A DNA stretch of 58,803 nucleotides from Levyella massiliensis (GTDB lineage Bacteria > Bacillota > Clostridia > Tissierellales > Peptoniphilaceae): the NCBI RefSeq assembly GCF_000308275.2, contig NZ_HG529491.1, positions 61,918-120,720 on the forward strand, written 5' to 3'. The notes beneath the pieces were generated by a model. That model did not search any database. It was given only the letters and a program-made list of their open reading frames with translations, and was not told where the DNA came from. Below, one piece after another: positions 28,752 through 36,727 of the stretch. Numbering within the stretch: the stretch's first letter is position 1; each line of letters starts with the position of its first letter. The position numbers and the translations under genes are program-made.

Positions 28752-29717
28752 TTAGCGAACGTAAACGTCCAGGTGATTACCTGAGGTGCCGCGGTCATAA
28801 ATTTTGCCGTAATGGCCAAATGGTGTCGGGAATACTGTTCCCTTCGCAGCACTGCCGGCTAACACGATATAGCCATCGCCATCCACAACATAGCCACCGG
28901 CGTTAATATGACGTCCCGGAATATAGAGACCGCCACCGGGCAAGACGCTCTGGGAATAGAAGGTATATTTGTATCCGCCGTAGTACACCACGCCTTGGAA
29001 GCGGAACTGGCTTAAGGTGTATAGTTGGGGGCTTCGTGGAGACGAATCATGTGTGCCTTTTAGGATGATTTCTTCCACCGGCTGTTTCGTCACCTGATCC
29101 GATACCACTTGTTTCTCAGCCACTTGTCCGTTTTTCAGGATGGTTTTGGTCACCGTTTGGCGATTGCCTTTTTCGCCCTTTTGTTGGACTTTGGATTTGC
29201 CGATGTTGAGATCGTCTGTGTTTTTCGTAAGCGTTTTAAAATCTAACGGCGTGTTCTCCGTTACCATTTGGGTTTCGTAATAATCCACGCGAACGGTATC
29301 GCCCTTATGCAAGTCTTCGGTACGCGCCGGCTGAATCACGTCATCCTGATCCGGATCGATGTTGTTTTCCGTGAGAAAACTGCCCACGGTGGACGCATAC
29401 GTTTCACGCGTCACGGCTTTGCCACCGTTATAAAAGGTAATTTTCTTTTTTGTCAGGATCTCTAGGTTCATCCCATCTTTGACGGCATGATTCAGATCCA
29501 TACTGATCTTGGCATCTGCCAGATCCGCATAACGCGCATCTTTTAACGCATCACCGAGTGTTTCCTTGCTGGTTACTAATTCTCTCTGTTCATTATTATA
29601 TGTAACATGAACTACTTTCGGACGCTGCGCGTAAACAAAACCGCCCGCTACAGCGCTCATCATCAGAACGCCCGCTAAAATAAGCGCACGTCCCCTCCTG
29701 CTCGAATGTTTCTTCAT
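28752..29717 (-). CDS. YabE/Rpf2-like cell-wall protein (DUF348, G5, 3D-like domain)
   Basis: Exported protein. A basic N-terminus and one hydrophobic helix (about 10-30) act as signal or anchor. Two DUF348 repeats follow (about 33-150; VTYNNEQRELVTSKETLGDAL and FYNGGKAVTRETYASTVGSFL regions), then a G5 domain (about 150-225, the VTKTILKNGQV and EEIILKGT strands). The C-terminal region (about 270-321) has a 3D-like beta-barrel pattern with Asp residues in KIYDRG and HLDVYV, as in lytic transglycosylase-related resuscitation factors. Probably remodels peptidoglycan. It has a 3-kb-distant functional relative in glmM but is transcribed alone, from a promoter with a structured leader. Confidence 0.85.
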   Translation of the reverse strand: MKKHSSRRGRALILAGVLMMSAVAGGFVYAQRPKVVHVTYNNEQRELVTSKETLGDALKDARYADLADAKISMDLNHAVKDGMNLEILTKKKITFYNGGKAVTRETYASTVGSFLTENNIDPDQDDVIQPARTEDLHKGDTVRVDYYETQMVTENTPLDFKTLTKNTDDLNIGKSKVQQKGEKGNRQTVTKTILKNGQVAEKQVVSDQVTKQPVEEIILKGTHDSSPRSPQLYTLSQFRFQGVVYYGGYKYTFYSQSVLPGGGLYIPGRHINAGGYVVDGDGYIVLAGSAAKGTVFPTPFGHYGKIYDRGTSGNHLDVYVR

Positions 29718-29814
29718 ATAGCCTCCCCTCCTTGCTTAGCAAGGTGTGCAATCCGTCAGGCAGGATGGTCAGTCCTTATCGGGAGTCGAAGTCCGATGTG
29801 CCTGTAACGAAACT
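29718..29814 (-). ncRNA. Structured 5' leader of the YabE-like gene (candidate cis-regulator)
   Basis: About 97 nt lie between the predicted start site and the gene. Pairings seen on the minus strand are CAGGCA with TGCCTG (enclosing about 40 nt), inside it ATCGG with CCGAT, and then a hairpin CCTTGC/GCAAGG whose 3' arm runs into the Shine-Dalgarno (AAGGAGGGGAGG). A competing TTGC upstream could replace one arm. YabE/Rpf genes are often preceded by c-di-AMP riboswitches, but the conserved motifs I know for that class are not evident. Function is inferred. Confidence 0.45.
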
Positions 29815-29820
29815 GTCACT

Positions 29821-29850
29821 ATTGTAATACTTTTGTTACGATTTGCTCAA
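29821..29850 (-). promoter_or_regulatory. Sigma-A promoter of the YabE-like gene
   Basis: TTGAGC (29845-29850), 18 bases, TACAAT (29821-29826) on the minus strand. It leaves a leader of nearly 100 nt. Confidence 0.7.
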
Positions 29851-29954
29851 CTATTATATGGAGGCGATGGTAATTTTGCAAATTCGAGCCTAGGTTTTAG
29901 GAAAAACTGAAACAAATTATTACAGATATGTAATATTTTTAGGGGGTTGGTGCT

Positions 29955-29988
29955 TGAAAAGGGAGCTCTCTCGCAGGCCGGCTCCCTT
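29955..29988 (-). terminator. Terminator after rsmI
   Basis: On the minus strand AAGGGAGC and GCTCCCTT pair around a 14-nt loop, followed by TTTTC. It separates rsmI from the YabE-like gene promoter. Confidence 0.7.
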
Positions 29989-30004
29989 GGCTACACTAGC
30001 AGAA

Positions 30005-30856
30005 TCAGTTGCTGCGGCGGCTCTCCTCGCGCAGGCGATAAATAGCATTGCGACTGCGGCCGGATTCCGCCATGACCTGTTTCATGGCTGCCTTGGGCGA
30101 AAGGCCGTTGCTTTCCAGACGCTCCAACGCTTCACAAACGGCAGCATCGCTCCAAGTCGTATCCGTGGCGATGGCGGGGCCGATGGCCAGGACGAATTCG
30201 CCTTTTTCTACAAACGAGAGAGATTCCGCTTCGTGTCCGGTAAAGTGCAGAGCTTCTTCGTATTGCTTGCTCCATTCCCGCAGAAGGGCAAAATGTCGAT
30301 CCGGCCAACGTGCCCCCATCTCGAGTATTGTTTTTCGGATGCGAAATGGCGACTCATAACAAAGAGCGGTGATGGGCAAGGTATCCAGGAACGTCAACGC
30401 CTGTTCGCGTTCTTTGCCGGAACGCGGCAAAAAGCCCAGAAAAGCAAAGCTCCCATCGCCAAGGCCTGCGGCGACCGCGGCAACGGTTACCGCTGAGGCG
30501 CCCGGCAATACGGTATAAGAAAGGCCCCGCGCAATGGCCTTTTGCACAAGAACGCCGCCCGGGTCCGAAACGCCAGGCATACCGGCATCCGAAATGACAG
30601 CAACACGTTCGCCTTGTTCCACGCGATCCAGCAGTTCTTCGGAGCGTTCCTGTTCGTTATGCATATGATAAGAAATCAGAGGGCGATGGATATCGTAGCC
30701 GTCCAAGAGAGGAGCGGAGTGACGTGTGTCTTCGCAGGCAATCACGTCTGCCGCGCGTAACACCTCAAGAGCGCGAAGCGTAATATCGCTACGATTCCCG
30801 ATGGGCGTAGGCACCAGAATCAGCTGTCCCTGTTTTTCATTTTGTGTCTCCTGCAT
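30005..30856 (-). CDS. rsmI: 16S rRNA (cytidine1402-2'-O)-methyltransferase RsmI
   Basis: Tetrapyrrole-methylase-fold SAM enzyme that 2'-O-methylates C1402 of 16S rRNA. The N-terminal LVPTPIGNRSDIT, the CEDTRHS loop, SDAGMPGVSDPG and the LPGASAVTVAA segment are diagnostic. A C-terminal helical extension (about 225-283) is usual. ATG 30856 follows GAAGGAGGG; an earlier ATG would start inside the ferredoxin terminator. That terminator ends about 20 bases upstream, so rsmI has no visible promoter and may depend on readthrough from the ferredoxin/ricT side. Confidence 0.95.
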   Translation of the reverse strand: MQETQNEKQGQLILVPTPIGNRSDITLRALEVLRAADVIACEDTRHSAPLLDGYDIHRPLISYHMHNEQERSEELLDRVEQGERVAVISDAGMPGVSDPGGVLVQKAIARGLSYTVLPGASAVTVAAVAAGLGDGSFAFLGFLPRSGKEREQALTFLDTLPITALCYESPFRIRKTILEMGARWPDRHFALLREWSKQYEEALHFTGHEAESLSFVEKGEFVLAIGPAIATDTTWSDAAVCEALERLESNGLSPKAAMKQVMAESGRSRNAIYRLREESRRSN

Positions 30857-30878
30857 AATCCCTCCTTCATTGGAGCAA

Positions 30879-30904
30879 CAAAAAAAAGGAGTGCAGTGCA
30901 CTCC
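30879..30904 (-). terminator. Intrinsic terminator after ferredoxin, directly before rsmI
   Basis: On the minus strand GGAGTGCA and TGCACTCC form an 8-bp stem with a tiny loop, followed by eight T residues. Strong by eye. Confidence 0.88.
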
Positions 30905-30913
30905 CTTCCTTCC

Positions 30914-31084
30914 TTAGGCTTCCGGTTCAATGGCGCCGGTCGGGCAAACACCTGCGCAAGCACCGCAATCGATGCAAGCATCAGGATCGATGACGTAGAT
31001 GTCTCCCTCGCTGATAGCATTTACCGGGCACTCACTGATGCACGTCCCACACGCGATACAGTTATCATGAATTACATGTGCCAT
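30914..31084 (-). CDS. 2[4Fe-4S] ferredoxin, clostridial type
   Basis: 56-residue low-potential electron carrier for hydrogenase, pyruvate:ferredoxin oxidoreductase and flavin-bifurcating enzymes. Two CxxCxxCxxxCP motifs are complete: C9, C12, C15, C19 and C37, C40, C43, C47. ATG 31084 follows AGGAGG; longer in-frame starts would run through the promoter. It has its own promoter and terminator between ricT and rsmI, so it is probably an insertion into an older ricT-rsmI operon. Confidence 0.97.
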   Translation of the reverse strand: MAHVIHDNCIACGTCISECPVNAISEGDIYVIDPDACIDCGACAGVCPTGAIEPEA

Positions 31085-31124
31085 GATACTACCTCCTATA
31101 AGTATTAAATTCTCACTCCACATT

Positions 31125-31174
31125 AACAGCGATGCTGTTAGGAACAGCATAATCGTTCCTGAAAAGTATGTCAA
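31125..31174 (-). promoter_or_regulatory. Ferredoxin promoter with overlapping dyads
   Basis: TTGACA (31169-31174), 17 bases, TATGCT (31146-31151) on the minus strand. A dyad AGGAAC-N9-GTTCCT (31140-31160) overlaps the -10, and a second dyad AACAGC-N3-GCTGTT (31125-31139) lies just downstream. The first could be an operator; the second could be a 5' mRNA hairpin. Confidence 0.75.
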
Positions 31175-31178
31175 GAAA

Positions 31179-32324
31179 TCAACGATGTCGTCCGCGCCGA
31201 CGCGACCGCGCTTTTACGCGCCCCTTTTGCGCATAAGGCTCCTTCGTCTCGTTCGTCTCTCCGCGCAGAATTTTCATCTCCTGCACCGTCATCGTTTCCA
31301 CATGATGGTCGTCAGAAACCATTACTTCGGTGATGGAAACTTCCTCCGAAGTCATGACCACCGCCGCATTTTCTTTGGACGGTTTGCAGTGACAAGCAGG
31401 ACATGCTGCCATCTCCTTGCGATGCTCGGCCTTCTCGCCTTCCGTCACAAACTCATGCTCCTGCAGCTCCTCTTCATCGCGCAGTTCGGGACGCGGCTGA
31501 CCTTTTTTGCGACGTACCAGCACTTCGATATCGCTGACATAATAGTATTTTTCATCTTCCGAACCGTCCGATTTGTACACATGCACCCGTACGCGCGTTT
31601 GCAACACATCGCGATCCACGACATAGCCTTGCCCTTCCTGCGTCAACACCAGCGTCCCTTTGGCCGGTACGCGTTTCGTATTGCTCAGGTAATGGTCCTG
31701 CTCATAATTCAGACAGCACATCAGACGACCGCAAACTCCCGAAATCTTTGTCGGATTCAAGGAAAGCCCCTGCGTTTTTGCCATTTTAATGGAAACCGGA
31801 ATAAAATCGCTCAAATAACGACGACAACAAACGGGCTGACCACACTGTCCCAAACCGCCAATCATCTTGGCTTGGTCACGCACACCGATTTGTCTGAGCT
31901 CAATGCGCGTATGAAAACTTTGCGCCAAATCGCGCACCAAAGAGCGGAAATCCACACGATCCTCCGCCGTAAAATAAAAAATTAACTTATCACGATCAAA
32001 CGTATATTCTGCATCCACCAGCTTCATGTCCAGTTGATGCTCTTCGATTTTTATCGCGCAAAGCGCCAATGCGTCCTTGGCTAAACGCTTATTTTCCTCA
32101 ACAGTCTCCCGATCAGCCGCATCCGCTCGGCGCAAAAGCGTTGCCGAAATCGGCGGCAATAACTCTCCGGGTAACTCAATATTCTCTATACGAATCGTTC
32201 CGTATTCAACACCACGATCGGTAGCAACGATGACTCCCTCATCTTTCGCGACTTTTTCACCATTCGGATCCACATAGGTGATGGTACCGGTGCGTTGAAA
32301 ACGAACGCCAATTACTTCCGTCAT
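31179..32324 (-). CDS. ricT: RicT (YaaT), PSP1-domain protein
   Basis: PSP1-domain protein. In Bacillus, RicT (with RicA/RicF) supports RNase Y-dependent mRNA processing and binds iron-sulfur clusters. The Cys-rich core is present: GLGQCGQPVCC and GVCGRLMCC. The rest of the PSP1 domain follows, with an extra charged C-terminal tail (about 285-381) that includes CPACHC and an Arg-rich end, longer than Bacillus YaaT. It follows holB by 23 bases in the tmk-darA-holB-ricT order conserved in Firmicutes. Confidence 0.92.
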   Translation of the reverse strand: MTEVIGVRFQRTGTITYVDPNGEKVAKDEGVIVATDRGVEYGTIRIENIELPGELLPPISATLLRRADAADRETVEENKRLAKDALALCAIKIEEHQLDMKLVDAEYTFDRDKLIFYFTAEDRVDFRSLVRDLAQSFHTRIELRQIGVRDQAKMIGGLGQCGQPVCCRRYLSDFIPVSIKMAKTQGLSLNPTKISGVCGRLMCCLNYEQDHYLSNTKRVPAKGTLVLTQEGQGYVVDRDVLQTRVRVHVYKSDGSEDEKYYYVSDIEVLVRRKKGQPRPELRDEEELQEHEFVTEGEKAEHRKEMAACPACHCKPSKENAAVVMTSEEVSITEVMVSDDHHVETMTVQEMKILRGETNETKEPYAQKGRVKARSRRRGRHR

Positions 32325-32347
32325 TCGTTTTCCCTTCTATGCAACAT

Positions 32348-33145
32348 CTATGAATTCACGGAATTGCTTCCGAGATGCAAAAAAAAGTGCTCCCATGCCA
32401 TGGGCATGTTGATATTCACATCCAACAGCCCCCGCAATTGTTCTGTCTGCTCGATGGCCAGACAAATCTGTGAAAACGAGACTTCCTGACACAGCGCTTT
32501 GCAATGCGCCCGTCGTCGTGGGTCTGCGGATACAAAACTTTGTATACTTTTATATTGTAGCATATTTTGCAGAATCTCTGTGATAGCGGATAGCGTCTCT
32601 GTTTTTTTATCCACCCAGGGACTCAACGTCTCCCGACGATCAAAAACAACCGCCCCTTCGCCCGCAAAGCTCTTGCGCAACAGTTGAAACAACGCCTCCT
32701 CTTCCTCCGGGGAAAGAGAAATCTTGTCCTGTCGGGCACGCGACAAATGTATCAAACGGCAGCGCGAACGAATCGTGGGCAACAGTTTATGGTAATTTTC
32801 CGCGACTAAAATCCAAACAATGTAAGAAGGCGGCTCTTCCAACGATTTTAACAGGGCATTTTGTGCCTCTTCACGCAGAAGATCCGCATAATTCAAAAGA
32901 AGTACACGATACGCGCTCTCAAGCGGTCTCTGGTACATACCGGCCGTCAGCTCCCGTACCATAGCGATGGGAACCTTCTCATCCGGAACTTCCCTAAAAT
33001 CACGCAACGCTTCGAGGGGAGTGGCCTCGTCTTGAGGCATCAGAATCCCGCGCGCCAAGCGGCGCGCTTCTCGAAGCGCTATGTCTCGCTCGCCTTCGAT
33101 GAGATAGGCGTGCGACAGTTCCGATAGTTTTGCCGTGCTACTCAT
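32348..33145 (-). CDS. holB: DNA polymerase III delta-prime subunit
   Basis: Clamp-loader subunit. It has the AAA+ fold but no Walker A, as expected for delta-prime. EEAQNALLKSLEEPP and the arginine-finger segment TIRSRC with surrounding RLIHLS are characteristic. About 265 residues, slightly short, since the C-terminal collar domain is abbreviated. Its ATG overlaps the darA stop (ATGA). HolB-ricT adjacency is conserved in Firmicutes. Confidence 0.9.
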   Translation of the reverse strand: MSSTAKLSELSHAYLIEGERDIALREARRLARGILMPQDEATPLEALRDFREVPDEKVPIAMVRELTAGMYQRPLESAYRVLLLNYADLLREEAQNALLKSLEEPPSYIVWILVAENYHKLLPTIRSRCRLIHLSRARQDKISLSPEEEEALFQLLRKSFAGEGAVVFDRRETLSPWVDKKTETLSAITEILQNMLQYKSIQSFVSADPRRRAHCKALCQEVSFSQICLAIEQTEQLRGLLDVNINMPMAWEHFFLHLGSNSVNS

Positions 33146-33468
33146 AAACGATACATCTGATCGATGTCCAGCTGGAATACCGTAGCACCGCCAACTTCAA
33201 TCTCAATGGGAATTGAGGAATACGAGCTCGGATCAATCTGCGGGCTCATCATGGGCGCAATGGTCTTGCGGCGAGAGCAATTGCGGCGAATGATATCCAA
33301 CGCATCATGCACCTGAACTTCTTCTACGCCCAAGAGCAGCGTGGTATTGCCGCTTTTCAAAAATCCGCCGGTGGACGGCAGACGAGTAACGCGGAACTGA
33401 TTCTCAACGAGGTCCTCCGTTAAGGGCGCTGCGTCGCTGTCTTGAACGATACATACTAATAGTTTCAT
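33142..33468 (-). CDS. darA: Cyclic-di-AMP receptor DarA/PstA (YaaQ)
   Basis: PII-like trimer that binds cyclic di-AMP. The short N-terminal strand MKLLVCIVQDSD, the B-loop region RLPSTGGFLKSGNTTLLLG that holds the nucleotide, and the closing EIEVGGATVFQLDI strand are all present. It is 108 residues from ATG 33468, which overlaps the tmk stop by 4 bases and has AAAAGGAG upstream inside tmk. No diadenylate cyclase or phosphodiesterase gene is in the window. Confidence 0.95.
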   Translation of the reverse strand: MKLLVCIVQDSDAAPLTEDLVENQFRVTRLPSTGGFLKSGNTTLLLGVEEVQVHDALDIIRRNCSRRKTIAPMMSPQIDPSSYSSIPIEIEVGGATVFQLDIDQMYRL

Positions 33469-34106
33469 CGCGTGGCTCCTTTTTGCCACCGTGCGTGGCT
33501 TTTTTCAATCGCCTGCCAAGTCGCTTCGATGACGGCTTCCGCAGGCTTCGAGGCGTCAATTCGTACAACATGCGGCATCATAGGGATGGCTTGTTGATAT
33601 CCATTATAAACTTTTTGAAAAAAAGCGTCACCTGCTTCTTCCAATCGATCTTTTTTTGCCGTTTCGGCCTTACGCCGTAACACGGTCACCGGATCTACAT
33701 CCAAGAAAAGCGTCAAATCCGGCATTAGTCCGCCCGTTGCATAGCGATTGATTTCTGCCACGGCGGGTAGACCGAGGCCACGTGCTGCGCCCTGATAGGC
33801 CAATGAACTTAATACAAAGCGATCGGTCAGAACGATGGCGCCCTTTTCCAGTGCCGGAAGCACTACCTCTTCGACATGTTGGGCACGAGAAGCCGCATAG
33901 AGCAAGGCCTCCGTCATGGCGGTCATTTCACCGTTCATAGGGTCCAGCAGCAAGGTGCGAATCTTCTCCGCAATGGGCGGACCGCCCGGTTCGCGCGTAT
34001 AGAGCACCTCTATGCCCGCTTTGTCAAAATGGTTGCGAATGCCGTTTAATACCGTCGTTTTGCCGGAGCCATCCGATCCTTCTAAGGCAATAAAGAGTCC
34101 CCGCAT
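33465..34106 (-). CDS. tmk: Thymidylate kinase
   Basis: Phosphorylates dTMP to dTDP. P-loop GSDGSGKT (10-17), the REPGG motif binding the monophosphate, and DRFVLSSLAYQG are complete. 213 residues. The start immediately follows, or shares a base with, the nadE stop, and the stop overlaps darA, so nadE-tmk-darA-holB are packed without gaps. Confidence 0.96.
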   Translation of the reverse strand: MRGLFIALEGSDGSGKTTVLNGIRNHFDKAGIEVLYTREPGGPPIAEKIRTLLLDPMNGEMTAMTEALLYAASRAQHVEEVVLPALEKGAIVLTDRFVLSSLAYQGAARGLGLPAVAEINRYATGGLMPDLTLFLDVDPVTVLRRKAETAKKDRLEEAGDAFFQKVYNGYQQAIPMMPHVVRIDASKPAEAVIEATWQAIEKSHARWQKGATR

Positions 34107-35947
34107 TACGCTTCTCCCTCTTCCGCTAACTGCTCGACTTCCCTAAGCCATGCGTTGGCACGTACATCCGATGGCATCTCCCAGCCTCCGCGCGGCGAAA
34201 GGGAAAGAATGCCAATATCCACACCGTCCGTCATCACCGATCGCTTGAATTGGCTGGCAAAGAAGCGCTCAAAGAGACGATGCATAACCCATAGCAAGGT
34301 TTTTCGATCGTATCGTCCCGCGAACGCTTTTTCTCCCAGCGTCAACAGCTTTTCCGGTTCATAGCGATACCGCAGGAAATAATATAGATAGAAATCGTGG
34401 ATCTCGTATGGGCCGATCAGATCTTCCGTTTTCTGCGCAATTTCCCCTTCCCGGCCAGGTAAAAGTTCCGGCGATATCGGTGTGCGCAAGATATCTTCCA
34501 GAATCGGCCGCAGGGTCGGCAAACGCTTTGCTTCATAACGGACAAGCGCCTGTGCCATAGTTTTAGCTATGGCGCCGTTCACATTAAACATGGACATGTG
34601 ATCCCCGTTATAGGTGGACCAGCCCAGCGCACTTTCCGAGAAATCACCGGTCCCCACATGCAGCCCGCCGTGCAGATTAGCCAAATCCATCAAAATCTGA
34701 GTGCGTTCGCGTGCCTGCGCATTTTCAAACGCCACCGAATGGTCTCCCTTCGGCAAACCGATATCTTGAAAATGCTGTGTCAGCACTTCCGTCAGTGAAA
34801 TCTCCCGAAAATCACAGCCGCTGCTTTCCCCCAGGGCAGAAGCATTGCTGCGCGTACGCTTGCCCGTGCCGAATGCCGGCATGCTGACCAAATGAATGCC
34901 CTTTATGTCCCAATTTTCCAAGGCGAAGGTCCGTAGCGATACCAACATTGCCAAGGTAGAGTCCAACCCGCCGGAAAGGCCGATCCATACCTGATTCGTA
35001 TGCACATGCCGCATACGACGCGCTAAGGCGCGCGCCTGTATCTGCAACACCTCTTCACACGCTTCGTCCGTTTTGGCCACCATGGGTGCCGCATCCACGG
35101 CGCACCACGCCGCTTCACGCCGCGGTGTCATGGGTAACGTCTCAACGTCCTCTTCTTCCTCGACTTCCACGCCTCGTGCTTCCAACGCTTGGTGACGCGT
35201 GCCTTCCAGGCGGTCCAAATCCATATCGGCATAGAGGGTAAAGAGACCTTCTGCCTCTGCCGGTATGCCATCCGCAAGAAGCGTATGGCTACCCAGCGTG
35301 CCACCTTTAGCAAGCAGCATTCCGCTTTCCGTAAGTAGCCGATCTCCGCCGTAGAGGGCATCCAAGCCTGTTTCATTTTCTCCCGCCGAGGCTAACGCAA
35401 TACCAAAGCCGCGTGCCGAGAGCGCCTTCACCTGTTTTGTCAGCGCCGAAGCTTTTCCCATGCCGGCCGGTAAAGCCGCCGGGATCAATACCAGATCCAC
35501 GCCGTTTTCCTGCCAGATATCCCAGGGCGTACCCGATTCCAGGTCTTCTGCCTCCGCCACCGTACAGCGGCACAACAGCGATCCGTCATAGCGATTCACG
35601 AGGGTAAAATCAGAGGTCTCGAACACCATCCCGTTCTGCACGATTACGATCGCTTCATAAACCGCCCCATTGGCGCGACGCGGCAAGCTTAAAACGAGGG
35701 CAGGGTGTTTTTTCTTGGTGGCTTCCCCAATTTCTTCCAGGGCCTCCTCCGCTGCCAACAGCAACGTCGGCGCATCATATAAATCCCCAAGCGTGGCTCC
35801 CGTCAAAGCAAACGCCGGGAACACCACCACATCCGCTTCTTTCGTCTCCGCTTCCTCTAATACTTGTATAATTTCCTTCGCATTCGCCTGCGGATCGCCG
35901 GCGTGAAGCGGCGGAACCGCTGTGGCAGTGCGCACCCATCCTCGCAT
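34106..35947 (-). CDS. nadE: NAD+ synthetase, two-domain type, with degenerate glutaminase domain
   Basis: Makes NAD+ from deamido-NAD+, ATP and an amide donor. The C-terminal synthetase domain is intact: SGGLDSTLAMLV PP-loop, MPAFGTGKRT, ENAQARERTQI, GTGDFSESALGW and TYNGDHMSM. The N-terminal nitrilase domain (about 1-260) keeps the fold but lacks its triad. The Glu of FPEL is Ala45 (FPAFALTG), no Lys-Pro follows the second motif, and the region where EICEDLW should hold the Cys reads GTPWDIW. It should therefore use free ammonia. The second of two tandem ATGs has better spacing to AAAGGGG. About 613 residues. Confidence 0.88.
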   Translation of the reverse strand: MRGWVRTATAVPPLHAGDPQANAKEIIQVLEEAETKEADVVVFPAFALTGATLGDLYDAPTLLLAAEEALEEIGEATKKKHPALVLSLPRRANGAVYEAIVIVQNGMVFETSDFTLVNRYDGSLLCRCTVAEAEDLESGTPWDIWQENGVDLVLIPAALPAGMGKASALTKQVKALSARGFGIALASAGENETGLDALYGGDRLLTESGMLLAKGGTLGSHTLLADGIPAEAEGLFTLYADMDLDRLEGTRHQALEARGVEVEEEEDVETLPMTPRREAAWCAVDAAPMVAKTDEACEEVLQIQARALARRMRHVHTNQVWIGLSGGLDSTLAMLVSLRTFALENWDIKGIHLVSMPAFGTGKRTRSNASALGESSGCDFREISLTEVLTQHFQDIGLPKGDHSVAFENAQARERTQILMDLANLHGGLHVGTGDFSESALGWSTYNGDHMSMFNVNGAIAKTMAQALVRYEAKRLPTLRPILEDILRTPISPELLPGREGEIAQKTEDLIGPYEIHDFYLYYFLRYRYEPEKLLTLGEKAFAGRYDRKTLLWVMHRLFERFFASQFKRSVMTDGVDIGILSLSPRGGWEMPSDVRANAWLREVEQLAEEGEA

Positions 35948-35966
35948 CATTGCCCCTTTCCCATTC

Positions 35967-36701
35967 TCAGTTCTGCTTATTGCTGAGGGCATAGGCGTAA
36001 ATCCAGCCCTCTTTCGTGGTGCCGTCTTTTTTCGTGATGGGACCCTGTACCCAAACGGCGTCATCTACCATCTTGGCCTTTTTTACCACGATTTTTTCGC
36101 CGGGATCCACGTTAAAGATCACGGAATTTTGCGTCCCGCCGTCGCTGCGTACATTGGCATCGTCCTCGACTAAAAATGTCTTACCAACCCAAGAATCCGG
36201 ATCCCGGTAATCCGCATCCCCTTCCACTAAAGGTTTCGGCACACTGTCCGAGGAGCTCTCCTGTGCTTTTTTAGCGGGCCCCGAATCGGCAGCGGACTCC
36301 GATGCTCGCGCCACTTCCGAAGCGGAAGATTCCGCTGTGCTTTTTTCTTTCGGCTTTCCCATGGCGCCGATGAAAATCGTCGCCATGAACCAAATCAATA
36401 CCAATAAAAACACGACGGTGGCCGCTGTGACCATCACACGGGAAAAACCGCCACTCGGTATGACACCCTGCTGACCGCTTCCTCTTTTGGGCGATGGCGC
36501 ACCGGCACTTCCTCCGTTACGATGCTGCACCTGAACCTTGCGATGCCGCCGCTGGTCTTCCGCTTCTGTTTTGCGAATCCACGCATCCACGGCAACATGG
36601 TTATTCTTTGTTTGACTTGCATTCTCCGGGGTGGCACGACGCACAGCCATTCGTCTTGTTTCGTCTTTGCCAACCGAGGACGTATGCTTCTTATCCGGCA
36701 T
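35967..36701 (-). CDS. Membrane-anchored bacterial SH3-domain protein
   Basis: A basic, Gln/Asn/Gly-rich cytoplasmic N-terminus (about 1-85) precedes one transmembrane helix (about 88-113, VMVTAATVVFLLVLIWFMATI). A Ser/Ala/Glu-rich linker (about 115-165) ends in an SH3b domain (about 170-235, FLVEDDANVRS through GWIYAYAL), likely a cell-wall-binding module outside the membrane. ATG 36701 follows AAAGGAGGG. It sits between pfk and nadE with short gaps. Function beyond wall binding is unknown. Confidence 0.82.
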   Translation of the reverse strand: MPDKKHTSSVGKDETRRMAVRRATPENASQTKNNHVAVDAWIRKTEAEDQRRHRKVQVQHRNGGSAGAPSPKRGSGQQGVIPSGGFSRVMVTAATVVFLLVLIWFMATIFIGAMGKPKEKSTAESSASEVARASESAADSGPAKKAQESSSDSVPKPLVEGDADYRDPDSWVGKTFLVEDDANVRSDGGTQNSVIFNVDPGEKIVVKKAKMVDDAVWVQGPITKKDGTTKEGWIYAYALSNKQN

Positions 36702-36727
36702 ACGATCCCTCCTTTTCTCTATCACGT

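Noticed and set aside
29718-29814. A known c-di-AMP (ydaO/yuaA) riboswitch upstream of the YabE-like gene
   Set aside because: The conserved sequence blocks I know for that class are not seen, so it is reported only as an unidentified structured leader.
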